The notes beneath the pieces are model-generated. The model was not told the origin of the DNA. It made no database searches and saw only the letters and a program-made list of their open reading frames with translations. A program made the translations under genes and the position numbers. DNA of 64,000 nt from Trachythela sp. YZ-2020. Taxonomy: Eukaryota; Cnidaria; Anthozoa; Malacalcyonacea; Clavulariidae. This document shows positions 24,201 to 36,200 of this stretch, piece by piece (the first letter of the stretch is position 1; each line of letters opens with the position of its first letter). The stretch is taken from positions 1,914,001 to 1,978,000 of the forward strand of contig JADLSH010000377.1 of assembly GCA_016169945.1 (NCBI GenBank), read 5' to 3'.

Positions 24201-27200
24201 GATTGTTACGCGCAATTTAAGTTATATGGAGGCTTGTAAACTCTTCCAAGTCACTCTCTCTAATTTCCTCAAATGAATACGTATGATTTTGTTGTCTGCG
24301 CCCGAAAAACAGAAATATTTTGCCCGAAAAATTGTCGTTTCACCAAAACTGGGAGGCTGCAGCCCCCCCCCCCAGGCTCGTACGCCTATGTATACAAATA
24401 GATCCCACATGAAATTCCCCAAAAAATAAACGCGAAGTGTCAAATTACCAAGACAATGTCCTCGACAATGTCAATGATTCCTTCTTCTGCAACAGCGCTG
24501 TCATGTTGCTCACTCATTGCTTGCTCATCATCTGTTTCTTTTCCTTCCACAATCAGATCAGGGTCTTCTAATTCAATTGGCATTGATGTAGAGGGTTGTA
24601 GATCCTCTGCTGTATCTGCTTCTTCGGTTGTGGTCTACAGAGGTATTTTGCAGCATAAATAATCTTTGTAAAACTGAATTTACGTCGTATATTAATAAAT
24701 ATGCAAATTATCTCACCTTACGGCGAATTGCTCTTTCTGTTCTCTTTGTGTTTGGCCCTTTGTCGCTTTCCATGAAAATTGTTGGAAGGAAGCAAACACC
24801 GACATCGTCTTTCTTCAGCCACGGAATATACGATTTTTCTTGCCCGAGCGAATCCGGTTTAGAGAAAAAAGCATTCGGTTCGAAATGCTTCGAGCATATA
24901 CAACTTGAACTCGAAGGCTCCCATTTAACGCGTTTACGCTTCACAAAATCTACCCATATCGTGCGTCTTTTTACCGCCTCTGGCCTGGGATCTCCATGAA
25001 AAGGAATCTTATGAAGAGCTATACCATTTTTCGTATCTGGGTTGTTGGAACAGCCAAATACGACACAACGAGAAGGCATTTTTCGCTCACAATTGCCTCA
25101 CATGCTTCGCAAAACCATACTAACTTCTACTAATAATCACACGTGCAGTTCACTTCCGTTCCCGATTCGTTCTGAAAGGCTCATTTTGCATAAATTTTTA
25201 CTCAGGCTACTTTTTCCCGGCCAAATTCGTAAAACCCATTTTTGATGCCAAATATGTCTGGAAGCTTAGAAAATCGAATTATCGAATATATTATCGATCG
25301 ACTCGTCTCGTCAAAGACAATCTATGACCAAAAAATGAAAATTCTTTCATATGCACTTTAAAAAATAAATCGAAAGTGTCTTTATTTGAAATATCTCAGT
25401 TACCATTTGTCCGTTGAGTTGTCCAAATCATTGTATTATCAACAATATTTTCCTGAAATATTTCACATCCGTAAATGAGGCCTGGACCGGATTTCAAGTG
25501 CGAGCAGTTTGTTCTCATGCGCTTTCACCGATATAAGTATTTGCCTTTACCCAACTAGACTTGCTCCAAATCGACCTCTGCAAAAGAGTCGAGAGCAAAA
25601 TCGGGCGCGCGAGCGACGAAGTCACGAGCGCGAGGGCAGCACTGGTATTTACTTCCGCAAATTCGTTACTCCTTCGCAAATACTTCCTTGAAAATTCCTT
25701 CGTAATAAACACGAAAATTCTAAAGGCGAGGGACTTTCAGAAAGTCTATTACCCAACCTGCAATATTACTCTATGTTATGTACTAGCTAGCTGATAAATA
25801 CACTCATGCAAAACTCCCTCGCCTATTCGAACTCCGGGATTATACTTCCCAAAATTTATTGCAACATGAAGTATTCAGTCAATCACTGTAACCATAGCAC
25901 CACGCATCTTTTTAATTTTTGTTGAAATAAAGATTTGTAGTTCTAAAAGTGATGTAAAGTCCCGATGTAAACAAACCGGCAACGTCCGTTTTTTGTTTCC
26001 ATTTTAATCACGCTATATTTAAAATAATATGATGTGTTCTGGTTCGCTATGCTTTAAATAAATACAGATTCGAGTTTCTGATTCAGAAGATGCCGAATTT
26101 TAGTCGAAAGAACGCGAAATTTGGGCATTGTTTACATCGCGCCCCCCCTCCCCCGCCCCATAGAACATGCGCAGAATGGACTTTACATGGTCTTTAACTA
26201 TAAAATTATGAATATATATAAAATAGATAAAATAGATTTCTTATTATATACTCTATTAGCTTTGGTTTGCTGTAGAATTCAACCTTAGACATTTCACAAA
26301 AAGTCAAACATTTCAGAAAACTTCAACTGTTCTTTGAACAGTATATATTTTGACATTATGTTCTTTCTTCAAAATTCAAATTTAAACTTGTTAAAATACC
26401 TTTAATTTTAACCTTAATCGATATTCTAATAACCCCATAGAGTCAATTATTTAAGAATTAAAAAACGAGTCGCGTGCCGTGGGGTGAATGTTGGGAGAAT
26501 ACGAGAGAAGCTTGTAAAACACGAGGCGTAGCCGAGTGTTTTACACGCTTCTCGAGACGGCACAAGACGAGTTTTTTAATTCTTTTATATTATAAGTGGT
26601 AGATATAAAGCACAGTAAACAATTTTATTCAAAGATCAATATTGATATTCTCCTAACATGTAATCACTGACGTCACTCGCAAGCTTTTTAATGTTTTCAT
26701 TGCTTGGCAACAACTACAAGCTTGAATTCTGGCCGGCGAAGGAGCGAAAAACTTGCAACTCAACAAAAATTAGGGATTAAAAAGGCACAAAAACTGTTGA
26801 AAAATTTTCAAATATAGTGCACAATGATAGACTGATTGGTTTTTCGTTGTTCTGCTTCACTTTCGTCCTGGATTCGTATAAAAACGAAGGGTTTTTGTCA
26901 AGCTGCTTTGACGACATTGTCAAGTTGATCTTGAACCAAATATATCAGGCAGTTTTTGTTTGAAGGTACTGTTTGAATATTTTTTGTGTTTTTTGCTAGT
27001 TCAGTGGTTGGTGGTTAAAAATTTTCTCAGACAAACTGTCAAGAAATGCATAAACATGTCGTATTTGTGTAGGTTTTTGTCGTTGTATCTTGACAGCTTA
27101 AAAACTGTACACATAGAGTTTATATCTAAATCAATGCCAAAATGGTTACAGTAATTTTAATTTTTTGCACCTAGAACTGTGGATAAATTTGGTTTGGTTT

Positions 27201-30200
27201 GTGTTTAAATACAGTTTTTGTACCTTTAAATGTCAAAATAGTACAGATTTTCGCGTTTCTTGTCGCCGTTGAATGCCAACTTTCAAGCAAAAAAGTATAT
27301 TTCAAACTCAGAAACAGCTACGAATCTTTATTCGCCGTTTATGTTCCGTTGTTATTTGTTGGCTGGCTTTTTTCCATCTCGTTTAGGTCTACTTTTTCTT
27401 GCTTTCTGTCAGACTTTGGATTTAAAACTATTAGAATTTTGTTCATATTGTATTGACAATTCCGAGGAAAATTTAACAAGCGGGGACGAAGGGAGAAAAT
27501 CAAAACGATGGCCGCGCTTTATTGCGTCATAAAGCACGCGCATTAGCCAATCAAATTGCTCGTTAGATACTACTTATAATATAAACGCTTTTACCGATCC
27601 ACAAACTAAACTTCATGCTAACAGAAAATTTGCAAAAAAGACACTTAACCGTTAACGGACACGGACACGGACACGGACACGGACACGGACACGGACACGG
27701 ACACGGACACGGACACGGACACGGACACGGACACGGACACGGACACGGACACGGACACGGACACGGACACGGACACGGACATAGAGAAGTGGCAAGGTGC
27801 ACGCTACAGCTTTCGCCAATTACAGCGGCCCTATATAATGATAAACACATGCATTAACTAATAACAAGACTGTATTGATATTTCAGACATTCATATTCAA
27901 ACGTTAATGTTAGTTAATAGGTTAAGGTATGATTGACATATTAAAAATAGAAGTCTAACGCAACATAGATAAAGGGCATGTTGATTGTTTATGAAGAAAG
28001 GATTATTAGAAGGAAATGTACAGTAGTCTAAACCCGCCAAGAAGTAAGTGAAAAGTCGTTAGAAAATTGGTATATATTTGTAAACACATAGTCTTATCTT
28101 TTGTAATTTAACTCTTATTTAGATCGAATAAAAATTATCATATATTATGCGATTTGACGGGTTTCTATGATCGGAGCGGACCAAACACGATATTTCACAG
28201 GACAGATTACGAGACTTATTACAGGACAAACATATAGATTTCCATGTTCTTGGATCATCCACGTCAAATACAGTTTTCACAGCTACTTTATAGTACTGGA
28301 AAAGTCTACTTTTGAATTGATTTAGGCTGATGTTATTGCCTGTCAAATCGCTTGACAGTGCATTCCATGAACGAGTTGACCTATTTAAGTAGGATTTCTG
28401 GAATGTGGTGGTCTTGCATCTTGTTGTTCTAAACGACAAGTGGTCAGGATTGGATGATCTTGTTTCTCTTGTGTTGTGGGTGGGTGGTGATGGCAGCAAC
28501 TGATTGTCAATGCTCACGAGTCCGTGGACTAGTTTGTAGAAAAACACCATATCCAAGAATTCATGCAAATAGGACAAAGGAATGAGATTCAAAAGTAGAA
28601 GTCTCTGGCTGTAGGTGGTATCACAACGGAAGGGTAGATCCAAAACGTACTTTGTCGCACGCCGTTGTAGCCTTTCGTATGTTGGATTAGGTTAATGTTT
28701 TGAGGTGCCCAGATTTGTGACCCATGGCATAGCTGAGAACGAACGAGAGTCAAATATAATGTGCGACGAACTGCGGTGTCTTTGATGTTGAATGTTGATC
28801 TTCGAACATATCCTAGGGTCTTGGAGGATTTGGCGCACTGGTAGTCAACATGTCTGGACCAAGTCAGTGATGTTACAATTCCCAGATCACGCTCACAGTC
28901 CGTGCTTTCTATGATGGAATCATTTAGGGTATATGGGTAAACGATTTTGTTATGTTTTCGGGTGACTCTCAACACTTTATATTTGCTTGCATTTAACACC
29001 AGGTTCACATTGGTAGAGCTTTCTTCGAAGCTTGACAGATCATTCTGTAAAGCGGACGCATCGGAGGTGGTGTTGATGGTCTTAAAGATCATCGTATCGT
29101 CAGCAAATGTAGCGATCTTCGAATTACTCACGGTGTAAGAGATATGATTTTCATACAGCAAGAACAATAACGGAGCAAGAATGGAACTTTGTGGTACTCC
29201 TGATGTTACTGGAAGAGGTTTTGATGTTTCACCAAGAACAGTTGTTTGTTGGTATCGATTAGTCAGATAAGAGCCAAACCATTTAAGAATGCTCCCTCCA
29301 AACCCAAATTCACAAAGACGATGTAACAGCTTGGCGTGACTCACTTTATCAAAGGCCTTTGACATGTCTAGATAAAGTACATCAATTTGCTTACCACGAT
29401 CTAACTCACGACCAATGTGTTCGAGAACTTCAACAAGTTGCGTGATGCACGATTTTCCAGGCATAAAGCCATTTTGGCAAGGATTTAACTGTTCGTAAAC
29501 GCGATATTTGATGTTATTAAAGATACAACGTTCCAGAACTTTGGAGATGAGTGAAAGCAGTGAGATTGGTCGGAAGTTTTCAACATAGGACTTTTCTCCA
29601 GCCTCGTATCCAGGCGCTTTTAAGGCAAAGAAAATTTACGCATTCAACTAATTTATAGAGATCAGTGGCTAAGCTGAGTGAGCGCGCGGGGGTGCTTGGG
29701 GAGGTCGCGACGAAGGAAACGCCTGGCAGAAAATGTACTAAAGATGGCGGCAGTGATTTTTAATATCAATGAATGCAAATGAGAAAATATTGCAATTGTC
29801 GTCGCAAACTGAAAGATTTATACACAGTGTTGTATGTTCAGGAAATATTTTGTGTCCAAATGATGAATGCACTGCGAAGAGTTTTTTCTGGAAAACAAAA
29901 AGCATTTTAGTGTACTTTCGTATATTTTTTACGTATTAAATAAATAAAACATTAAAACCAATGCAATACTGATAATTTGCAATTTAATTTAATATTGTTA
30001 TAAGTTAAAATTGTACTTTCCTGCCAGTGTCCTGGCTAATGTAATCTCAACTCCCATCTGATTATCATTTATAATTTGGTTTTCTGAAAACAGAATTTCT
30101 GTTTTATGCTCACTGAATTATTCCATGCATGTGCTTTCTGCCATTTATTTTCACAGAAAGATTAGTACCTACACACACACTGTGATTTGACAGCAGTGTA

Positions 30201-33200
30201 CCTTACATTTCTCATACTCAAATTGTAATGAATTTGTGCTGTTTAAAGCATTTTTGGGCTACTCCTACATGGGGAGCAGGACTCTGTGCTGTCTTTCACA
30301 TTCGGATTTCAATGACCGACGGGGCCATGCTACCCTTTCCCCAGGGTCCCTGAAAGATATTTTTATCAGGCTCTACAAAGCAAATAACATTCAAAGAAGA
30401 CATTGAAAGTCATGTGCTGGGCAGAATTGTATATCCATTTTTAAGTTTTCTCAGGTTTGTGATTGTATTAATCACCTCAAAATCTCATAATTTTAAAAAA
30501 TACAACACATTTGTTCGCATTCAATCATTTATTTCTGTTTTATTGGACCTGGAAAACATGCTTAACTGTTCGAGTGAGAATGTTCTTCTCGTTGGATGTC
30601 AAATCAAGCAAATCCATCACAATGACTGTTTCACATAAATATTTGAGTCTTCATCAATACTCAGCAACATGTTCCAGCTCAGTTGACAACTTATGCCTTC
30701 TCTCATCACACTGGGAACTGGACAGATTGTAAGCTAAAAAGAACACAAAGCACACTGTTTGACCCATGGGCTGTTTACATGACAATTGGGTGATCCTAGC
30801 CACAAGGTTACCCTGGTAACCAGTAACCCTATAGTCTATTGTGTGTTAGGGTGAAGGTTCTGTGACCCTACATCATGAATATACTGGTTATTTTCAGATG
30901 CTCTTGGTAACCCTGCTACTTCAGTCAATATGTATGTATTTATACAAGTATTTAAACAATATATATTTTTATGTTTACTGGTGTTAAATATGTTTTCCTG
31001 GTTGAAGGGATCTGAGTTTCCTTCACAGGAGTGCTGGAAGCATCTGGTTCTACAAATTTAAATTTTAAACAGGGACAAATACATTGCATTGCCATTGATG
31101 CTAATTAATCAAAAGTTCAAAACTGACATAGTGACATCTTTATAGTCAGAAATATATTAATATGAACTACTGCAAACATTCAAATATGAACATTTAATTG
31201 TCCGAAAGATACGTCTAGTTCAGCACTAGAACTTGAGGTGATGAGGTCTATTGAGGATACTAACATGTTGTATTACAATGTTCATCTTAAAGTAAGCCAA
31301 ATTAGGGATTGAAAAGTCAAAACAAAGGACAACAATAAAACCAAGAACACATATTTGTTTTTATATACTATACAGTATACACCACGCCGGTGTGTACCGA
31401 AATTTATAAAATTTTACCTTCAAAAGACAATTTTTGGAGAGATTTCTGCAGATTATCCAAGGTAGCATCAAGTACAAGTTACCAGAAGCAAAAAATAGGT
31501 CAAACATGAACGAATTCAGAAGTTATATACGATTGTCAAGAAATCGGTCGAGATTGTCAAGAAATCGGTCGAGATTGTCAAGAAATCGGTCGAGATTGTC
31601 AAGAAATCGGTCGAGATTGTCAAGAAATCGGTCGAGATTGTCAAGAAATCGGTCATTTTCTGCCAGGCGCTACTTTGCTTCATCAAGACCTGCCCAAAAT
31701 ACACCGCGTTTTGCGACCTCCCCAAGCACCACCGCGCGCTCGCTCAGCCACTGATCTCTATAAATTAGCTGAATGCGTAAATTTTCTTTTCTTTAAAAGC
31801 GCCTGGGTACGAGGCTAACTTTACTCCGTGTTTATGGACCGGAACCACATTTGCAAGTTTCCAGTCGCTAGGAAGAACACCAACTCGTAAAGACTCGTAA
31901 ACACTCGTAAAACACTCGTAAACAACTCGTAAACAACTCGTAAACAACTCGTAAACAACTCGTAAACACTCGTAACTCGTAAAGTTATTGTAACATGAAG
32001 TATTAAGTCGATCTCTGTAACCATGGTAACACGCAACCGGCTGTATTTTCTCCCGTTTACTTCAAATTTTAAGAAGAAATAGTTAAATATCATGCAAGAA
32101 GTCAAGTCACAAACACAAGTAAACCGCTTTTCAATTGATACTCTTTGCCATAAACTTCGTTTTGACTTTGGTATAAAATGAATGTTTTTAAATTATCAGT
32201 AATTCTGGTCTCTTCAAGATAATCGGGTAATCTAAAAAACTTACACCAACACTGATATTCAATGGAAAGCAATGTATTACCAACATTTTTTAACTGACAT
32301 TGACAAAGATTCAAAGACGACATAAACAGTAAAACAAATTACCTTGTTGTTGGCCTAGTAATGCTTCTTTATAAAACATGTTGAAGTAAATGAGAAAAAA
32401 TGCTTCATTGCCAATTTCTTGAAACTATTTTTTCATATGTTCTAAAAAACTCAATCATACCACTCCTGACAATCCGCCGTACGTTTGAAATCAGTGGGAG
32501 GTCCACCCATGAAACATAGTGACGCGCCCGAAAAACTTGATGAACTTAAGATCTCCCATTTCTCCCATTGATTTCTGTACCCTCGCCGCGGGCTATCGCC
32601 CAGAAAATATGAGGGTTATATAATGCATAATAACATACCTACATTATATTTTTGTATAATAAAAACTTATAAAAAACATACGAAAAATACAAATTTTTCC
32701 CGTGTAACCATGACCACCACAGATGGCGAAAAATAATTTCGCCACGGCGATACTCCGGATTACAATTGAGTGTTTAATGACGTCATAACATGCGAATGCT
32801 TCCAGTGGTTGATCGAATGTGTTGTCAGGTGAAATTCACAATATCACTAAGGCCAAATTTGATAGTGTGGGGCCCAAAAAGGTGTGGTCTTTAATGGGAA
32901 CTCGGTGCTTATTCTTTGTTGACTGTTGCGTTTCACAATGGATAACGTTACGGAGTTAATAATAGAGTACAAATATTACAACAAGAGTCGTGTGACCCTA
33001 ATATTTATTGCAAATGACGATTTAAGATCGTTAACTTTCGAAGGATTTAATGGGCTGGTGCTAAAAGAAGTTCCTTATTTGAAGAAAATATCTTCGGAAG
33101 CTGTGGCGCTAATCGAAAATATACTTCTAGAGGAACGTTCGCAAAAATATGTAATTAATGGACTGCAGTTAAATAAAGACCTTGCTTATTTCAAAGCAAG

Positions 33201-36200
33201 CTTAAAGGAACGCTACCAACCCGTGATAATGTGATGAGTCTGTTGCGTCGGTCGTGATCAACTCGTCGCTCGAAGGGCGATCAAGGTCGGCACAAAGTGT
33301 TCTTCTACTCCACTGCGTGATACAGATTACCGAATGCTTCTACAAAAAATAATTTTCGAAAAACAGTACAGCATTGTATTTCCAACTAAAAAACTGTGCC
33401 CTGAAGAGAGTGGTGTTACGATGTTTTCCGATGATCAACAAAGAAATGATTTCCCTTAACACTTCAACAAGACGAATTAGAAAGGCCACCAGAAGATTGC
33501 CCATCGTTTCAAGTGTGTACCGACTCCACTGCCTGCAGCGGTAACAACACTGAATGCACTGACTCTGGCGCTCAAAACACAACGGCTAACTCCGTAACGT
33601 TATCCATTGTGAAACGCAACAGTCAATACAGAATAAGCACCGAGTTTGCAGGAAATCCCACACTTTTTTGGCGCCACACTATCAAATTTGGCCTTAGAAA
33701 CGTTGCAAAGTTCCCTTGACAACACACACGACAACCACTGGAAGCATCTGCACGTTATCACGTCATTAAACACTCAATTGCAATCCGCAGTATAACGTTG
33801 CTGCATGCATGTATTTCTAGTTTGTCTATAAAACGTCCCGACTCCCGAGTAAACAAAACAGAAACTTGTTTTTAAAAGTGTACACATTGAAAAATAAATT
33901 ATTTGTCTTAGCCAATCATCTGGTTACTAGTTACCCGTTTTCTTTCGGCCTGAACTCGCGCAAGCGCATAACGTAGAAAATCGTCCATGACGTAGGGTCC
34001 ATTACATCGCGGCGGACGACTTTGGATTTCGCTATGTTATGACACACCTGGGTGTACATATCCGAGCCCAATTAGTACCCTCGCACGGCGCTTACAGTAT
34101 TACAGTATCTATAGTTAGGTTAAACTGATCGGGTGTAGGGAGGGGGGGTTGAAAACGAACAGCAATGACGCAAGAATGGTAGGGGTCCGGGGGCAAATTT
34201 TGAATATCTAGAACAGCATTTCTCACATTTTGAGAGCGGTTATGAAATATTCATTATTATCGTTATTCCATTCATTTATTTCCCAATTTAATTCCGGATT
34301 TAAAATTTTCACGAAGAGAGTTCTGGATATCATAATAATTGATCGGGCGACAGAAGCGCAGAACCCCCTTGCCGTCCGCTCACTATACTACGGCTGATCA
34401 GGAAAAAACTCCTAAGTGTGCCTTTTCTCTTAAATGGGTTGTTACATGAAATATCAACATTTTTCTCGGATATGCCGAGAAAAACCTTGATATTTTCCCA
34501 TACACCATATAATGGTATCACTCCCAGCTTATAAACCGAACTTGCGGGATTCTCAACAACTGGACTCTGTAGCTCAGTTGGTTAGAGCGCTGCACCGGAA
34601 TCGCATGGCCGCAGATTCAATTCCTGCCAGAGGACCTAAGTTGCATTTTCGCAACTGCTCCTGGCTTGGTTTAAAAAAATGTATATAAATTTCCGTTTGA
34701 GTATTCCATCTACTAACACGTTCTGTCATGAAATGGTTAATTTATATCAACAGTGGACTGGTTGGTTATTGTCCCCGAGCCGGCCCAAAGCGCCGTGCGA
34801 GGGTACTAATTCCGGTCGGATATTTACACCTGGGTATGTGAAAACATTGGGGAATGCAAAGTCGTTCGCCAATTTTTTTTGTCATGGACGTGGACGGTTT
34901 TTCAAGTTATGCGCATGCGCGAGTTCAAGCCGAAAGAAAACTGATAACTAGCAACATCATTATTGGCAACATCATTATAAGACAACGATTTTGTTTGTAT
35001 ATGTGTACGTCAGAAAAATAACTGCCATTTTGGCTTTCATCAAAATTGCAAACTTTTTTCAAAATTATACTCTGGAGCGGAATAGGGATTTCCACAAGAT
35101 GCTCGGCAACTTTTCAGAAACTTTTCCTTATATTAGCAACAAAGTCAACAATTTCTAAATAATTCGTTATTTCGAGGAATATTAATGTAACCGCGAAAAT
35201 ATATAGATTTGCTTTATATTTCCATTTATTTTACTTATAAACTACGATCCCTTATAGTACGAATTAGTTTCATTTCGTTATTATATTCAGTTTATCTCAT
35301 TGAATTAAATAGAACTGGAACGCTACCTCCAAACGGAAATGTGAAGCCAAACTTGAAAGTTATTCCCAGTCTCTTCAAGCAAGTGAAAACCGCGGTTAAT
35401 CGGTCATACATTCTTGAAAACCGGCTTAAAATTTGCAAAAAGAAACATTTTTACAAGGTTCAAAGCTTTTTATTAATACTTTCATTCAGGTAAAACTTCC
35501 TAGTAGACTTTACTTGTATTTTTTTTCTAGTTTTTGTAATAGCTGAATGATCTTTTTCGATAAAAGTGTGCCAAGGAGTGAGCGTTCGTTTGTTGATTTT
35601 CGGCTTGGATGTTTTGCGAATATTTTTCCATTTTCCACACTCATTCTATACTCTGTTTATAAAGCCAATTTCACAGAAATGAACTGCTGTATACAAGTAT
35701 TAAAACATGCAACGATTATTGCAGAAAAAAGTGTTGGTTTTTTACTAGTTTAGATAATATAGAATATCAGAAACTTACTGTAAACTGATATATAGTTTGT
35801 GTGCAAAATAAAATTTTATTGCGCTACCAATATAAAAATATCCATAGAACTTTTAAGAAAATCTAAAAAAGGAACTTTTCTTCTTTGTTTACTAAATCCT
35901 GCTAGCTTTCTAGCACTCTGACCTTTATGAGCAAAAAGGCATGCTCACTCCCTGAAGTGGTCTGGCGGGAAAGTCTCGCGGGTCAAATTTGGCTTCATGC
36001 GATCTTAAGCGAGTTTCTATGGAGGTAGCGTTTCAGTTCTATTTAGTTCAATTCAATGGTTTATCTCCACTTATTTATACTTCTTGCAGGAGAATAAACC
36101 CCGGAGTTTCTTGACACTTATTATAATTTGCTGTTTTTCAAAATGGCGGAAACTTCGAGTGATGAGGAAAGTGCAAGCGAAGATGTCGAAGAAATTACAG

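Larger units (their letters stand above)
19998..25079 (-). pseudogene. Kolobok THAP-domain transposase, multi-exon, damaged
   Basis: Minus-strand exons I can place: 25079-24717 (THAP finger: C2CH with [10 protein letters not shown]43-like WVDF, CSKHFE), 24634-24449 (acidic linker), 24005-23840 (coiled coil), a disrupted stretch near 23730-23520, 22955-22604, 22256-22066, 21913-21662, 21349-21178, 20930-20779, 20436-20242 and 20149-19998. Family landmarks are [76 protein letters not shown] and a C-terminal CxxC segment (CTTCGKPM). Three defects are seen. The exon normally between the HQR-ending exon and the NEAGSS exon, which in this family carries the first catalytic Asp (GDGR..MGHSAK type), is not found in the 347-base gap. 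The 22256-22066 exon needs a frameshift. The 23.5-23.7 kb part has stops in every joined frame I tried. The remaining catalytic candidates are D in TDRH and E in CLEG. Confidence 0.75.
18388..25357. mobile_element. Kolobok-type DNA transposon, 6,970 bp, two genes, TTAA target duplication
   Basis: TTAA at 18384-18387 and TTAA at 25358-25361 flank an element whose first bases (AGTGCATATGAAAGAATTTT) are the exact reverse complement of its last. Imperfect inverted termini of about 235-243 bases extend to about 18630 on the left and from about 25125 on the right. TTAA duplication together with a THAP-domain transposase of this sequence family defines Kolobok. It carries two convergent multi-exon genes: a P2X7 C-terminal-domain-like gene on the plus strand and the transposase on the minus strand. 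Two smaller GGCGTACG-ended insertions sit in transposase introns. The transposase is damaged, so this copy is probably no longer autonomous. Confidence 0.88.

Noticed and set aside
27563..27857. Two ORFs of His-Gly and Cys-Pro repeats
   Set aside because: They are translations of the ACGGAC hexamer tract on the two strands.
31532..31654. Repetitive Arg/Ser-rich protein
   Set aside because: Six perfect 21-base units inside a non-autonomous transposon; no start, splice or conservation evidence.
34561..34640. tRNA gene
   Set aside because: The A and B boxes are good but the acceptor stem does not close properly and the same head plus a non-tRNA body recurs at 44640-44770, so it is a SINE.
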